Assembly: GCA_934371135.1 (NCBI GenBank)
Contig: CAKRNO010000001.1
Span: 1 to 64,000, forward strand
DNA: 64,000 bases
Direction of reading: 5' to 3'
From: an uncultured Eubacteriales bacterium
GTDB lineage: Bacteria; Bacillota; Clostridia; Oscillospirales; CAG-272
This document shows, in pieces, positions 8,823-17,692 of this stretch (positions are counted from its first letter, which is position 1; each line of letters opens with the position of its first letter). The position numbers and the translations under genes are program-made. Under the pieces are notes generated by a model. That model saw only the letters and a program-made list of their open reading frames with translations. It was not told the origin of the DNA and made no database searches.

Positions 8823-10157
8823 TCAGAAATAGCCGTATTTTTTCCGGTTGAGCAGCAATGCTGTGAGTGAAACGATGAAGGCAAAGCCCTCTGCCGCCGC
8901 GATCGCCCACCAGATGCCGTCCACGCCAAAGAGCAGGGGCAGGAGCAGGACGGACGCGGACTGAAAGACGAGTGTGCGCAGAAAGGCGATGAGCGCGGAG
9001 ACGCCGCCGTTGTTGAGCGCCGTGAAAAAACCGGAAATATAGATGTTGATACCGGCGAGCAGGAACGAGAACGAGAAGATGCGGAAGGCGTGCACCGTCA
9101 GGGCGTAGAGCCCGGCGTCATAGCCAACGAAAAGGTGCGCGAGCGGCACGGCGAGCAGTTCTGCGAGCCCGGCGAGGCATATGCCGGCAATGCTCATGAG
9201 GAGCAGACTCTTACGCAGAATGTTCTTTAATTCATTCCGGTTTTCGGCACCGAAATGGTAGCCGACGATCGGCGCAGCGCCGACCGAGTACCCCACCTCC
9301 AGGGCGACGAAGATGAACTGCACATACATGAGCACGCCGTAGGCGGAGACGCCGTCCTCCCCGATCCGCTCCATGAGGACAAAGTTGTAGAGCATACTGA
9401 CGAGCGACGCGGAGATGTTGTTCATGAGCTCCGAGGAGCCGTTGGCGCAGATGGCGAGGAGCTGACGGAGCTCACGCGAGGGGCGACACAGTCGCAGACG
9501 GCAGCTTTCACGCTCCTTCAGAAAATAGAAGACGGGGATGAGACCGCCGACGCACTGACCGATACCGGTCGCGAGGGCAGCTCCTGTCAGCCCCCAGCGG
9601 AAGCCGACGATGAAAAGCGCGTCGAGCGCAGCGTTGGTGCAGCCTGCCGCCACCGTGACGAGGAAGCCGAGCTTCGGCTTTTCCGCCGCGGCGAGAAAGG
9701 ACTGGAACACACTCTGCAGCATGAAGGGGACGGTAAAGGCAATGACGATCCTGCCGTAGAGCACGCAGTCACCCATCATGGCGTCGCTCGCTCCGAGCAG
9801 TCGCGCGATGGGGCGCGTACAGGTGACGCCGACGACGGTCAGCACGGCACCGAAGGCGACGGTGAACAGGATGCAGAGGGAAAAGGTGCGGTTGGCGCGT
9901 TCCCGGTCGCCTTGCCCCATGATCTTCGTGACGAGGGCGGTGCCTCCCGTGCCGATCATAAAGCCCATACCGCCGAGGATCATGATAAAGGGCATGATGA
10001 GGTTGATGGCGGCGAACGGCGTCTTGCCGATAAAGTTGGAGACGAACAGCCCGTCTACGACCCCGTAGATAGAGGTGAAGATCATCATCGCCGAGGTCGG
10101 CAGGACAAATCGTATGAGTTTACGGTAGGTAAAATGGTCGGATAATTGGATAGCCAT
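8823..10157 (-). CDS. MATE-family efflux transporter
   Basis: 444 residues with about 12 hydrophobic segments arranged as two homologous halves. The N terminus (HFTYRKLIRFVLPTSAMMIFTSIYGVVDGLFVSNFIG) and the segments GGTALVTKIMGQGDRERAN and APIVGYHFGAENRNELKNILRKS are typical of MatE domains of the clostridial multidrug-exporter branch. Such proteins exchange Na+ or H+ for cationic drugs or other metabolites across the cytoplasmic membrane. The substrate is unknown. The gene stands alone on the minus strand; the ribosome site before the ATG (AGAGAGAACT) is weak. Confidence 0.92.
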   Translation of the reverse strand: MAIQLSDHFTYRKLIRFVLPTSAMMIFTSIYGVVDGLFVSNFIGKTPFAAINLIMPFIMILGGMGFMIGTGGTALVTKIMGQGDRERANRTFSLCILFTVAFGAVLTVVGVTCTRPIARLLGASDAMMGDCVLYGRIVIAFTVPFMLQSVFQSFLAAAEKPKLGFLVTVAAGCTNAALDALFIVGFRWGLTGAALATGIGQCVGGLIPVFYFLKERESCRLRLCRPSRELRQLLAICANGSSELMNNISASLVSMLYNFVLMERIGEDGVSAYGVLMYVQFIFVALEVGYSVGAAPIVGYHFGAENRNELKNILRKSLLLMSIAGICLAGLAELLAVPLAHLFVGYDAGLYALTVHAFRIFSFSFLLAGINIYISGFFTALNNGGVSALIAFLRTLVFQSASVLLLPLLFGVDGIWWAIAAAEGFAFIVSLTALLLNRKKYGYF

Positions 10158-10235
10158 AGTTCTCTCTTATGGTTGTCTCGCGGCGAAAACGGTGGAGATA
10201 TGCCGCCGGATGTGCATAAAAAGGCATGAAGAGAC

Positions 10236-10267
10236 AAAAAGAGCCCCGCGGCATCGCCGCGGGGCTT
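10236..10267 (-). terminator. Terminator of yceD-rpmF
   Basis: On the minus strand AGCCCCGCGGCGATGCCGCGGGGCT is followed by CTTTTTG, 7 bases after the rpmF stop. Confidence 0.85.
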
Positions 10268-10274
10268 TCGGGCA

Positions 10275-10460
10275 TCAGTCAGCGGATTTCGCGACGATTT
10301 CTTCGCCCTTGTAGTAACCGCAGTTCGAGCAAACGCGATGGGTGAGATTGTACTCGCCGCACTTCGGGCACTTCACCATCTCGGGTGCAGCCATCTTGCT
10401 GTTGGCGGAACGTCTCTTGTCTCTGCGTGCTTTGGAAACCTTCTTCTTCGGTACTGCCAT
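10275..10460 (-). CDS. rpmF: Ribosomal protein bL32
   Basis: 61 residues, the usual size. It begins MAVPKKKVSKARRDKRRS and carries the zinc-ribbon cysteine pairs CPKCG and CSNCG, so it is the zinc-binding form of bL32 of the large ribosomal subunit. It lies 51 bp downstream of yceD, a gene order conserved widely in bacteria, and ends at a strong terminator. The stretch TAGGAGGATC before the ATG is a good ribosome site. Confidence 0.98.
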   Translation of the reverse strand: MAVPKKKVSKARRDKRRSANSKMAAPEMVKCPKCGEYNLTHRVCSNCGYYKGEEIVAKSAD

Positions 10461-10511
10461 GATTAGATCCTCCTATCGTCTTGGGGATGACCCCGCATCG
10501 TTTATAAAATT

Positions 10512-11078
10512 TTATTTGTTTTTTGTGGCTTCGCGGCTGTCCCGTTCCTCCATCTCCGCGAGGATCGCCTCCAGCGGCGCCCATCTCGGGTCCGGATCCT
10601 CCTTGCAGTCACAGCTGCCGGTGTTGAGGTCGCGCCCGCATTTCGGGCACAGCCCGCGACAGTCGGGGCGGCACAGGATCTTGCGGGGGAATTCAAGCTC
10701 AAGGAGCTCAATGAGCTGCTCGTCCATATCGAGGAACCCGTCCTCTACCACCGCATAATCATCCAGCACATCTTCGTCGAGCCCGGTCAGCATATTCTTC
10801 GGAGCCACCGTTTTCTCAATAGAGAAGGAGAACTTGCCGTGCGTCTCGGTGAGACAGCGCGCACAGGGAGCCGTGTAATCAAGGGACAGATCCAGGCTCA
10901 TCCGCATATACCCCGCGGTATTTACGATTTCTCCGTTCACCTCCATGGGAGAAGGAAAACGAACGCCGTACAGACTGCTTTTCGGATCCTCCGTCAGTGC
11001 GGAGTCGGGGATGATGGTGTAGTGTATCGGGAGCGCGCGGTATTCCTCCGCGATGAGACCTCTCAAATCCAGCTTCAC
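10512..11078 (-). CDS. yceD: YceD / DUF177 family protein
   Basis: 188 residues. I chose GTG at 11078 because GGAGG lies 8 bp upstream; the frame runs on to 11141 but there overlaps the promoter. The DUF177 core is seen in CARCLTETHGKFSF around residue 70 and in the C-terminal knuckle CRPDCRGLCPKCGRDLNTGSCDC, with six cysteines that probably bind metal. The family is linked to 23S rRNA and ribosome assembly, and co-transcription with rpmF is its hallmark. A precise biochemical activity is not established. Confidence 0.92.
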   Translation of the reverse strand: MKLDLRGLIAEEYRALPIHYTIIPDSALTEDPKSSLYGVRFPSPMEVNGEIVNTAGYMRMSLDLSLDYTAPCARCLTETHGKFSFSIEKTVAPKNMLTGLDEDVLDDYAVVEDGFLDMDEQLIELLELEFPRKILCRPDCRGLCPKCGRDLNTGSCDCKEDPDPRWAPLEAILAEMEERDSREATKNK

Positions 11079-11139
11079 TTGGGCATCCTCCGTTATGGGA
11101 CAACAGGCGCGTGGCAGAGCCACCCACGCCATGCACACC

Positions 11140-11168
11140 ATTATACCGAGTTTTTTTTATCTTGTCAA
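11140..11168 (-). promoter_or_regulatory. Promoter of yceD-rpmF
   Basis: On the minus strand TTGACA and TATAAT are separated by 17 bp; both hexamers are perfect. Confidence 0.85.
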
Positions 11169-11229
11169 GAAAAACAAACAAAAAAGTACAAAGAAAATGA
11201 CAGAGCCCCCATTGTTTATGCCGCTTTCA

Positions 11230-11259
11230 TTGACAAGGGGGAGGGGCGTATGCTACAAT
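11230..11259 (+). promoter_or_regulatory. Promoter of the 11304 gene pair
   Basis: TTGACA (11230-11235) and TACAAT (11254-11259), spacing 18 bp. A small stem GAGCCG..CGGCTC lies in the leader at 11269-11287. Confidence 0.7.
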
Positions 11260-11303
11260 GACGAAAAAGAGCCGAAAAAAACGGCTCCCAAAGAGGTGTC
11301 ACT

Positions 11304-12047
11304 TTGTCGGATTACGAGTTGTACGGCGACTATAACCGGGGGGAGGACGAGGAGCCGGAGGGCCCCGCACCCTCCCGCTTCGGTGCCGCTGTCAAAAAGA
11401 TTCTGAAAGCACTCGTTATCATTCTCCTGGCGGGGGCTTGTCTTGTGATGGGCTTCCGCATGATCGTCTCCGGGTACTACCCGCGGGAGATGAAAGACCT
11501 GTATCATACAGAGGCACTCACGGCGCGCGCCGCCGTCGCGGGGCAGCCCGAGGTCGTGACGCAGAAGATCCGCGTGCCGTTTGAGAGCGAGATCCTCGAA
11601 TCCAACGAGATTGAGGAGGCGCGCAACGCAAAGTCGCAGAACGGCTATTTCTACGCCGCCAATCTGCGGGTCGTGCGCGAGACCGGCTCGGTGCAGTTCT
11701 CTCTGCGTATGAACAACCAGGCGCTCCGGGATATTGCCGCCGCCTACGGCGTAGGTACAATCACTTCCGTTAAGGACGCCTTCACGTTCACCCTGACGGA
11801 TCCGGCGGGGCATCGTTATACACCGACGGCGACCCTCACCGACGAGGCGCTTTTCTATCAATACGTCAAGCTGTGCTACGACGGCGTGGCGCTGGAGGAT
11901 GTCACATGGCTCCGGGTGGAGATCACCGTCGTCGGCGCCGACATGACCGCGGAGGAGCATCCGACGCTCGCCGTGTGCGTCTATGAGAACCACGAGGGCT
12001 ACGCCTCTTTTGACAGTTATCGTCTACACGGAAAGGAAAAATTCTGA
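11304..12047 (+). CDS. Hypothetical single-pass membrane protein
   Basis: 247 residues; TTG start with AAAGAGGTG 8 bp upstream. I do not recognise a family. The N-terminal 30 residues are acidic and soluble (GEDEEPEGPAP). Residues about 34-57 form one membrane helix (ALVIILLAGACLVMGFRMIV), and the remaining 190 residues are predicted outside the cell. That domain includes a repeated beta-like pattern (TQKIRVPFESEIL, NGYFYAANLRVVRETGSVQF, TFTLTDPAGHRYTP, WLRVEITVVGADM). It overlaps the next gene (TGATG), so the two membrane proteins are probably made together and may act together. Confidence 0.75.
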   Translation: MSDYELYGDYNRGEDEEPEGPAPSRFGAAVKKILKALVIILLAGACLVMGFRMIVSGYYPREMKDLYHTEALTARAAVAGQPEVVTQKIRVPFESEILESNEIEEARNAKSQNGYFYAANLRVVRETGSVQFSLRMNNQALRDIAAAYGVGTITSVKDAFTFTLTDPAGHRYTPTATLTDEALFYQYVKLCYDGVALEDVTWLRVEITVVGADMTAEEHPTLAVCVYENHEGYASFDSYRLHGKEKF

Positions 12048-12589
12048 TGTCCGATTTGCGCTATACACCAAAGCGCAGGAGCAAAACACCTGAGTGGCTC
12101 CTGACCGCCTGCGCCGTCCTGATGATTGCCTGCGTGATATTTCTCGCTTTCAACCTCGGGAAAAAACTGATCTGGCAGACGCTGTTCCTTGTCGCGGCGG
12201 TCGCGATCATCTGGGTGGTCACGCGTTATATGACGATGGGGTATACCTATGAGATCAACCGCGGGGACGGCTGTTTTATCGTCACACAGCGGCAGGGGAG
12301 ACGCCTGATTTGTCTCTGCCGCCTGGATCTTTCGCTCCTCTATCGCGTCCGCCGGTACGGGAGCCGCGACGATAACGCCCCGGGCGCCACGCGTTATGCC
12401 TATTGTATCTCCCCGCGCCCCGAGGAGAGCTATCTCCTGTTCTTCCGTCAGGAGGAAAAGACGGTCTCCATACGCATTGAGGCGTCGGGCGATTTCGTTG
12501 CGCAGCTCGCCGATATCGCCGCCGTCAATGCGCTCACCCTGCCGGAGGGAGACAAAACCGACAACTCCGACGAAACGGGACACGACTAA
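12047..12589 (+). CDS. Hypothetical two-helix membrane protein
   Basis: 180 residues; ATG overlaps the preceding stop and GAAAGGAAAA lies upstream. Residues 19-39 and 46-63 are membrane helices (LLTACAVLMIACVIFLAFNL and LFLVAAVAIIWVV). The rest (YTYEINRGDGCFIVTQRQGR, YCISPRPEESYLLFFRQEEK, TVSIRIEASGDF) is rich in beta strands and resembles the cytoplasmic PH-like domain found after paired helices in some Firmicutes membrane proteins; that resemblance is only structural intuition. The function is unknown. A terminator follows at 12613. Confidence 0.72.
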   Translation: MSDLRYTPKRRSKTPEWLLTACAVLMIACVIFLAFNLGKKLIWQTLFLVAAVAIIWVVTRYMTMGYTYEINRGDGCFIVTQRQGRRLICLCRLDLSLLYRVRRYGSRDDNAPGATRYAYCISPRPEESYLLFFRQEEKTVSIRIEASGDFVAQLADIAAVNALTLPEGDKTDNSDETGHD

Positions 12590-12612
12590 CTGGACAATAT
12601 GCCGAAGTCATA

Positions 12613-12642
12613 GAAAAAGCACCGGGTTTCGGTGCTTTTTTG
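12613..12642 (+). terminator. Terminator of the two-gene membrane operon
   Basis: AGCACC-GGGTTTC-GGTGCT stem followed by TTTTT. Confidence 0.85.
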
Positions 12643-12643
12643 C

Positions 12644-12672
12644 TTGAAATAGAGGGGACGGCATGGTATACT
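12644..12672 (+). promoter_or_regulatory. Promoter of the GH3 operon
   Basis: TTGAAA (12644-12649), 17 bp, TATACT (12667-12672), 44 bp before the GH3 start. Confidence 0.65.
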
Positions 12673-12715
12673 TGACGCGGTTACTATGGGTATCTTCCCG
12701 CAGAAGGAGAACAGT

Positions 12716-15442
12716 ATGATTTATCGCAAAAATGAGGTCGCAGGCTATCGCCTCGGTGACTTGCCGGAGGCACCGGTCGCCCGCCTTGCCGAGGTGGCGC
12801 GCGAGGCGGCGGCAGACGGTATGGTCCTGCTCGAAAACAGCAAGGGGACGCTCCCTCTCGTGGCGGGCGACACCGTTTCCGTCTTCGGGCGCGGGCAGAC
12901 CGAGTACTGCAAGAGCGGTACAGGCTCCGGCGGGCTCGTCAACGTTACCTATGTGACGAATATTCTCGACAGCCTGCGCGCCGTTTCCGGCATCCGGATC
13001 AACGAGACGCTTGCCGGTGTGTATGCAGACTACATCAAGGAGCATCCGTTCGATAAAGGGCAGGGCTGGGCACAGGAGCCCTGGGCACAGGAGGAGATGC
13101 CGCTCACCGAGGGGCTCGTCGCCGATGCCCGTGCCGTGTCGGACAAGGCGCTCGTCATCATCTGCCGCACGGCTGGGGAGGATAAGGACAATTCCGCCAC
13201 CCGCGGCAGCTGGTACCTGACCGAGACCGAGGAGGAGATGATCCGCCTCGTGACCGCCGCCTTTGATCATGTTGCGGTGGTTCTGAACGTCGGTAACATC
13301 ATTGATATGTCCTGGGTCAAAAAGTACGGCGTCGATGCCGTGCTGTACGGCTGGCAGGGCGGTATGGAGGGCGGCAGGGCGACCGTGGACGTCCTGACCG
13401 GCGCTGTCAACCCATCCGGGCGCCTGACCGATACCATTGCCGAGACCATCGAAGACTATCCGTCGACCGCGCATTTCGGCGATAAGGACGTGAACCTCTA
13501 TACCGAGGATATCTACGTCGGCTACCGTTATTTTGAGACGTTTGCGCCGGAGTGCGTGCTGTACCCGTTCGGCTACGGGCTCTCCTATACCACGTTTGCC
13601 GTGACCACCAAGGACGTGGAGATGGAGACGGGCGACGACACGCTCGTCACCGTCACCGTTTCGGTGAAGAACACGGGTGATGTCGCAGGTCGCGAGGTCG
13701 TCGGCGTCTATCTCGGCGCGCCGCAGGGCAAACTCGGTAAGCCGGAGAAGGTGCTCGCCGCGTTCGGTAAGACCGGCGTGATCGCCCCCGGCAAGAGCGA
13801 AAAGCTGGAACTCTCCTTCCTGCTCGAGGATTTTGCTTCCTTTGATGACAGCGGCGCGACCGGGCACAAGGACGCCTATGTGCTGGAAGCGGGGCAGTAC
13901 CTGATCTACGTCGGTACCGATGCCCATGCGGCAGAGGCGGAGGCAGCCTACCTGCTTGAGGAAAAGGTCGTGAAGACCGCGGAGGAGGCACTCACGCCGA
14001 CGCGCGCGTTCGACCGCCTGCGCCCGGATGAAGACGGCAAGCCGACATACGAGCCGACCCCCACGCGCACCTATGATTACCATGCGCGCATCCGTGACCG
14101 CCGCCCGGCGGAGATCGCCTATACCGGCGACCGCTCGCTGAAGCTGGTAGACGTGCGTGACGGCCGCGCGACGATGGAGGAATTCATCGCGCAGCTCTCT
14201 GACCGCGAGCTCGTTGAGATCTGTCGCGGCGAGGGGATGAATTCGCCGAAGGTGACCCCCGGTACCGGCAGCTGCTTCGGCGGCGTGACGGACGGGCTCC
14301 TGCATTACGGCATCCCGATCGCCTGCACGACGGACGGCCCCTCCGGGCTTCGCCTTGACAGCGGCATGATGGCGACCAGTCTGCCGAACGGCACGGCGCT
14401 CGCCTGCACATGGGATCCCGTGCTCATCTACCGTCTCTTTGTCCTTGAGGGGGTGGAGATGACGGCGTATCATATCGACTGCCTGCTCGGACCCGGGATC
14501 AATATCCACCGGCACCCGCTCTGCGGCAGAAACTTTGAGTATTTCTCGGAGGATCCGTACCTCGCTGGCCGTATGGCGGCGGCGATGTGCCGCGCGACCG
14601 CAGAATCTGGCGTGTACTGCACCATCAAGCACTTTGCCGGCAACAACCAGGAGTGGCGCCGCCACCAGGTCGATGCCGTGATGAGCGCCCGCGCCGCGCG
14701 GGAGATCTACCTGCGTCCCTTTGAGATCGCCGTGCGCGAGGGGGATGCCAAGGCGATCATGACCTCCTACAATCCCCTGAACGGCATTCATGCTTCCTCA
14801 AACTATGACCTCGCGACGACCATCCTGCGTGATGAATGGGGCTACACCGGCTTTGTCATGACCGACTGGTGGGCGACCATGAATGACGACGGGGATGCGG
14901 CAAATCTCAAGAACCTCGGGTTCATGATCCGTTCCCAGGGTGACGTGTTCATGGTGGTCGCCGATGCCGCAACAAACGATGATGACGGGCATCGGGCGCT
15001 TGCCGAGGGGGTCATTACCCGCGGCGAGGTACAGAGATGCGCCATGAATATCTGCCGCTTCCTCATGAACACTCATGCGATGGAGACCTTCCTCGCGAAC
15101 GGCTCGACCTACATCACGGCAGAGCCCGTGGACCTCTCCGCGATGACCTGCGTCGCGACGGTGGCGCCTTTCCCGCGGAACGCCTCGCAGGAGGTAGCGC
15201 TCCCGGCAGACGGGCGGACGGCGCTTTCGATCACCTATCACGCCGATGCCGGCGAGCTCGCGCAGATTCCGGTCAGCGTGATCTGGAATACGCACCGCGT
15301 CGGGTTCTTCATGGTGCGCGGCACGGGCGGCAAGAGTGCAGAGCTCACGGTCGCCGTCACGCTGACGGGTGCCACCGCGCCCCTGAAGCTCATGACGACC
15401 AATGCGGCGCTGAACATCGACGAGATCAAATTCTATCAGTAA
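12716..15442 (+). CDS. Family 3 glycoside hydrolase with permuted domain order
   Basis: 908 residues; ATG at 12716 behind GAAGGAGAACAGT. The order is reversed from ordinary GH3. The alpha/beta-sandwich domain comes first (DGMVLLENSKGTLPL at 35-49, VLYGWQGGMEGGRATVDVLTGAVNPSGRL near 220). A fibronectin-III domain follows at about 305-385. The TIM barrel starts near 476 and contains TDGPSGLR, GRNFEYFSEDP, IKHFAGNNQE and the nucleophile motif VMTDWW (Asp717). The last ~100 residues look like a beta-sandwich carbohydrate-binding module. Beta-glucosidases of Ruminococcus albus and Butyrivibrio are known to share this permutation. No signal peptide, so it is probably cytoplasmic and cleaves imported oligosaccharides. 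Confidence 0.9.
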   Translation: MIYRKNEVAGYRLGDLPEAPVARLAEVAREAAADGMVLLENSKGTLPLVAGDTVSVFGRGQTEYCKSGTGSGGLVNVTYVTNILDSLRAVSGIRINETLAGVYADYIKEHPFDKGQGWAQEPWAQEEMPLTEGLVADARAVSDKALVIICRTAGEDKDNSATRGSWYLTETEEEMIRLVTAAFDHVAVVLNVGNIIDMSWVKKYGVDAVLYGWQGGMEGGRATVDVLTGAVNPSGRLTDTIAETIEDYPSTAHFGDKDVNLYTEDIYVGYRYFETFAPECVLYPFGYGLSYTTFAVTTKDVEMETGDDTLVTVTVSVKNTGDVAGREVVGVYLGAPQGKLGKPEKVLAAFGKTGVIAPGKSEKLELSFLLEDFASFDDSGATGHKDAYVLEAGQYLIYVGTDAHAAEAEAAYLLEEKVVKTAEEALTPTRAFDRLRPDEDGKPTYEPTPTRTYDYHARIRDRRPAEIAYTGDRSLKLVDVRDGRATMEEFIAQLSDRELVEICRGEGMNSPKVTPGTGSCFGGVTDGLLHYGIPIACTTDGPSGLRLDSGMMATSLPNGTALACTWDPVLIYRLFVLEGVEMTAYHIDCLLGPGINIHRHPLCGRNFEYFSEDPYLAGRMAAAMCRATAESGVYCTIKHFAGNNQEWRRHQVDAVMSARAAREIYLRPFEIAVREGDAKAIMTSYNPLNGIHASSNYDLATTILRDEWGYTGFVMTDWWATMNDDGDAANLKNLGFMIRSQGDVFMVVADAATNDDDGHRALAEGVITRGEVQRCAMNICRFLMNTHAMETFLANGSTYITAEPVDLSAMTCVATVAPFPRNASQEVALPADGRTALSITYHADAGELAQIPVSVIWNTHRVGFFMVRGTGGKSAELTVAVTLTGATAPLKLMTTNAALNIDEIKFYQ

Positions 15443-15483
15443 TTCCCGCAAACTCTCTAAATCTATAAAATAAAGGAGCCGAT

Positions 15484-17502
15484 ATGCTATATATCAGCGA
15501 AAAAAACAAAATCGTCGTCGATGTGACGAAAGCCCCCTATTTTGCCGACCCGACAGGGAAGACGGATTCGACCGCCGCTATCTGCCGCGCGATCGATGAC
15601 ATCGTCGTGCGGGATATCGAGGGTGTGCAGCAGATGCGCCGGAAGCTCCTCGACGACCCGAGGGACAATTTCCGTATCGGGTTCGAGAACCGTAAGATGG
15701 GCGGCATCCCGACCGTCATTTTCCCGGAGGATCCGCCTGCGGCGCGCATCCTGTACTTCCCGCGCGGGACGTACCTGATCTCGGACACGCTGACCTATTC
15801 GTTCGAGAACCTGAAGAACCTCGTGGACGACCAGCCCTGTTCCGACCTGAACCGCTTTATCCATTTCCTCGGTGAGGACATGGAGACAACGGTCATTAAG
15901 CTCGCGGATAACTGCCACGCCTTCCGCTACGGTGCGGAGAAGCCGATGGTGTCCTTCACGCTCCAGAACGGCTCCAACGTCAATATGATGAACTCCTTTG
16001 AGGAGCTGACGCTGGATGCCGGTACCGGCAACAGCGGCGCCATCGGCCTGCGCTTCGACAACAGCAATACCGGTAAGGTGCAGAACGTCACCATCCGTTC
16101 CTCCGATCCCGAGCACCGCGGCTTTGTCGGTCTGGATATCTATCGCCGCTCCCAGTCGTATATGGAGAACATCCATATCGACGGCTTTGAATACGGCATC
16201 CGCGTCAAGGCGGGCACGACCGCGGTCGAGAACCTGACGGTGAAGAACACGCTGAAAACGGCGATCACCGTTTCGGGCGGTAACTTCGGGATCTGCTTTG
16301 CCGATGTCGAGAGCTTCGGCGGCGGCCTGTACGTCTCAGGCAGCGGGATGATGACGGTGCTGCACACCAGGTTTACGAAGCAGGGGGCAAACGGCGGGAC
16401 CGCCGTGCGCAACTATGCCGGCTACATCTATCTGCGCGACTTCACGACTGTGAATTACCGGGAAGCGATGGTCAACGGCTATGAGCAGGTCTACCTCGGC
16501 GACGGTACTTACGCGGAATACAACACCGTCGACCGTACCTACCAGCTGTTCCCCACGGGCGGCAAAACGAACGTCGGGCTCCCGATCGAGAAGCAGCCGC
16601 GCTATATCTGGAACGGCGATCGCTCGCTCGTGGCAGAGGTGGACGATTTCGGCGCCGTCGGTGACGGCGTGACCGATGCGACCGCCGCCATCCAGGCGGC
16701 GATGAACTCCGGGCGCGAGTATATCGTGTTCGGCGAGGGGCGGTACCTCTGCTCCGGCGAGATCACGATCCCCGCGACCGTGCGCGCCATCAACTTCATG
16801 TACTGCGATTTTGCTATCACCAAGGACTTTGCCGAGGAGAAGGAAAAGGGTCTGTTCGTGATTGAGGAGGGCTCCTCCGAGCCGCTCTTTATGGACGACG
16901 GCTTTGTCTTCGAGAAGTTCTATGGCTACCTGCGCTTCATCCGCCACAGCGCAAAGCGCGACCTCATCGTCAGCGACCTTCATGTCCAGACCGGCGCGGT
17001 GTACTTCAACACCGTCGGCGGCTCGAAGGTCCTCATGGATAACGTCGCCAGCACGATGGGCGTGTTCGGCGGGCAGGGGTACGGCTCGGTGCCGTGCTTC
17101 CGCTTCTCCCACGGGCAGAAGGTGTGGATCCGTCAGTTCAACCCGGAGCGCTCTGCCGATAACGTCCTCGTCGAGGACGGGTGCGATTTCTGGATCTTCG
17201 GCTTCAAGACCGAGGGCCCGTCCGGTAAGGCGTTCAATATCCGCGGCGGCAGCCGTGCCGAGATCTTCGACGGGCACGCCACCATCGCGACCGACGACGG
17301 CACTCCCTGCATCGAGAACGAGAATTCCTCCGTGTTCGCCTATATGGTCACAGAGGGGTGCGGACCGAACCACCAGTTCACCGTCGCCGTCAACGAGTTC
17401 CAGAACGGCTGCCATCGTCAGCTCCATGCCCACCAGATGCCTCCGTACAGCGTGGAATACTATTACATCCCCGGCTACGTCGGCATCCACGAGGACAGAT
17501 AA
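15484..17502 (+). CDS. Double pectate-lyase-superfamily (right-handed beta-helix) protein
   Basis: 672 residues; ATG after AAAGGAGCCGAT, 41 bp downstream of the GH3 gene and in its operon. Two parallel beta-helix modules are visible. The first starts near residue 12 (APYFADPTGKTDSTAAICRA..ILYFPRGTYLIS). The second starts near 384 (VDDFGAVGDGVTDATAAIQAAM..YIVFGEGRYLCSGEI). Both have the opening motif of the Pectate_lyase_3 / GH55-GH28-like fold. No signal peptide is present, unusual for such folds in enzymes acting on polymers. With a cytoplasmic GH3 partner it probably handles imported oligosaccharides as a glycosidase or lyase. The exact family and substrate are not identifiable by eye. Confidence 0.78.
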   Translation: MLYISEKNKIVVDVTKAPYFADPTGKTDSTAAICRAIDDIVVRDIEGVQQMRRKLLDDPRDNFRIGFENRKMGGIPTVIFPEDPPAARILYFPRGTYLISDTLTYSFENLKNLVDDQPCSDLNRFIHFLGEDMETTVIKLADNCHAFRYGAEKPMVSFTLQNGSNVNMMNSFEELTLDAGTGNSGAIGLRFDNSNTGKVQNVTIRSSDPEHRGFVGLDIYRRSQSYMENIHIDGFEYGIRVKAGTTAVENLTVKNTLKTAITVSGGNFGICFADVESFGGGLYVSGSGMMTVLHTRFTKQGANGGTAVRNYAGYIYLRDFTTVNYREAMVNGYEQVYLGDGTYAEYNTVDRTYQLFPTGGKTNVGLPIEKQPRYIWNGDRSLVAEVDDFGAVGDGVTDATAAIQAAMNSGREYIVFGEGRYLCSGEITIPATVRAINFMYCDFAITKDFAEEKEKGLFVIEEGSSEPLFMDDGFVFEKFYGYLRFIRHSAKRDLIVSDLHVQTGAVYFNTVGGSKVLMDNVASTMGVFGGQGYGSVPCFRFSHGQKVWIRQFNPERSADNVLVEDGCDFWIFGFKTEGPSGKAFNIRGGSRAEIFDGHATIATDDGTPCIENENSSVFAYMVTEGCGPNHQFTVAVNEFQNGCHRQLHAHQMPPYSVEYYYIPGYVGIHEDR

Positions 17503-17517
17503 GACCGGTAAGATAAA

Positions 17518-17547
17518 GGGGGAGAGGCGATTGCCTCTCCTCTTTTT
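17518..17547 (+). terminator. Terminator of the GH3/beta-helix operon
   Basis: GGAGAGGC-GATT-GCCTCTCC stem followed by TCTTTTT, 16 bp after the stop. Confidence 0.85.
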
Positions 17548-17560
17548 ATGCAAATTTTCA

Positions 17561-17623
17561 TGAATATTTGCATATTATTCCGAATATGCGTAAATAACAA
17601 ACGTATTTATGAAAAAATATTCA
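17561..17623 (+). promoter_or_regulatory. Candidate ArgR operator region upstream of argG
   Basis: The best site is TGAAAAAATATTCA at 17610-17623, which matches the ARG-box core TGAATWWWWATTCA at 13 of 14 positions and ends 10 bp before the -35 start. A half-matching TGAATATTTGCATA starts at 17561, and a perfect 7-bp dyad GCATATT / AATATGC spans 17570-17589. This AT-rich island stands out from its surroundings. Confidence 0.65.
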
Positions 17624-17632
17624 CTTTCCCTC

Positions 17633-17661
17633 TTGACACGGGAGGGGAGCAGTGCTATGAT
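17633..17661 (+). promoter_or_regulatory. Promoter of argGH
   Basis: TTGACA (17633-17638), 17 bp, TATGAT (17656-17661). The ARG-box-like site lies immediately upstream. Confidence 0.8.
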
Positions 17662-17692
17662 AGGAGCCGATAACACGAGGAGGTTCCGGGAA

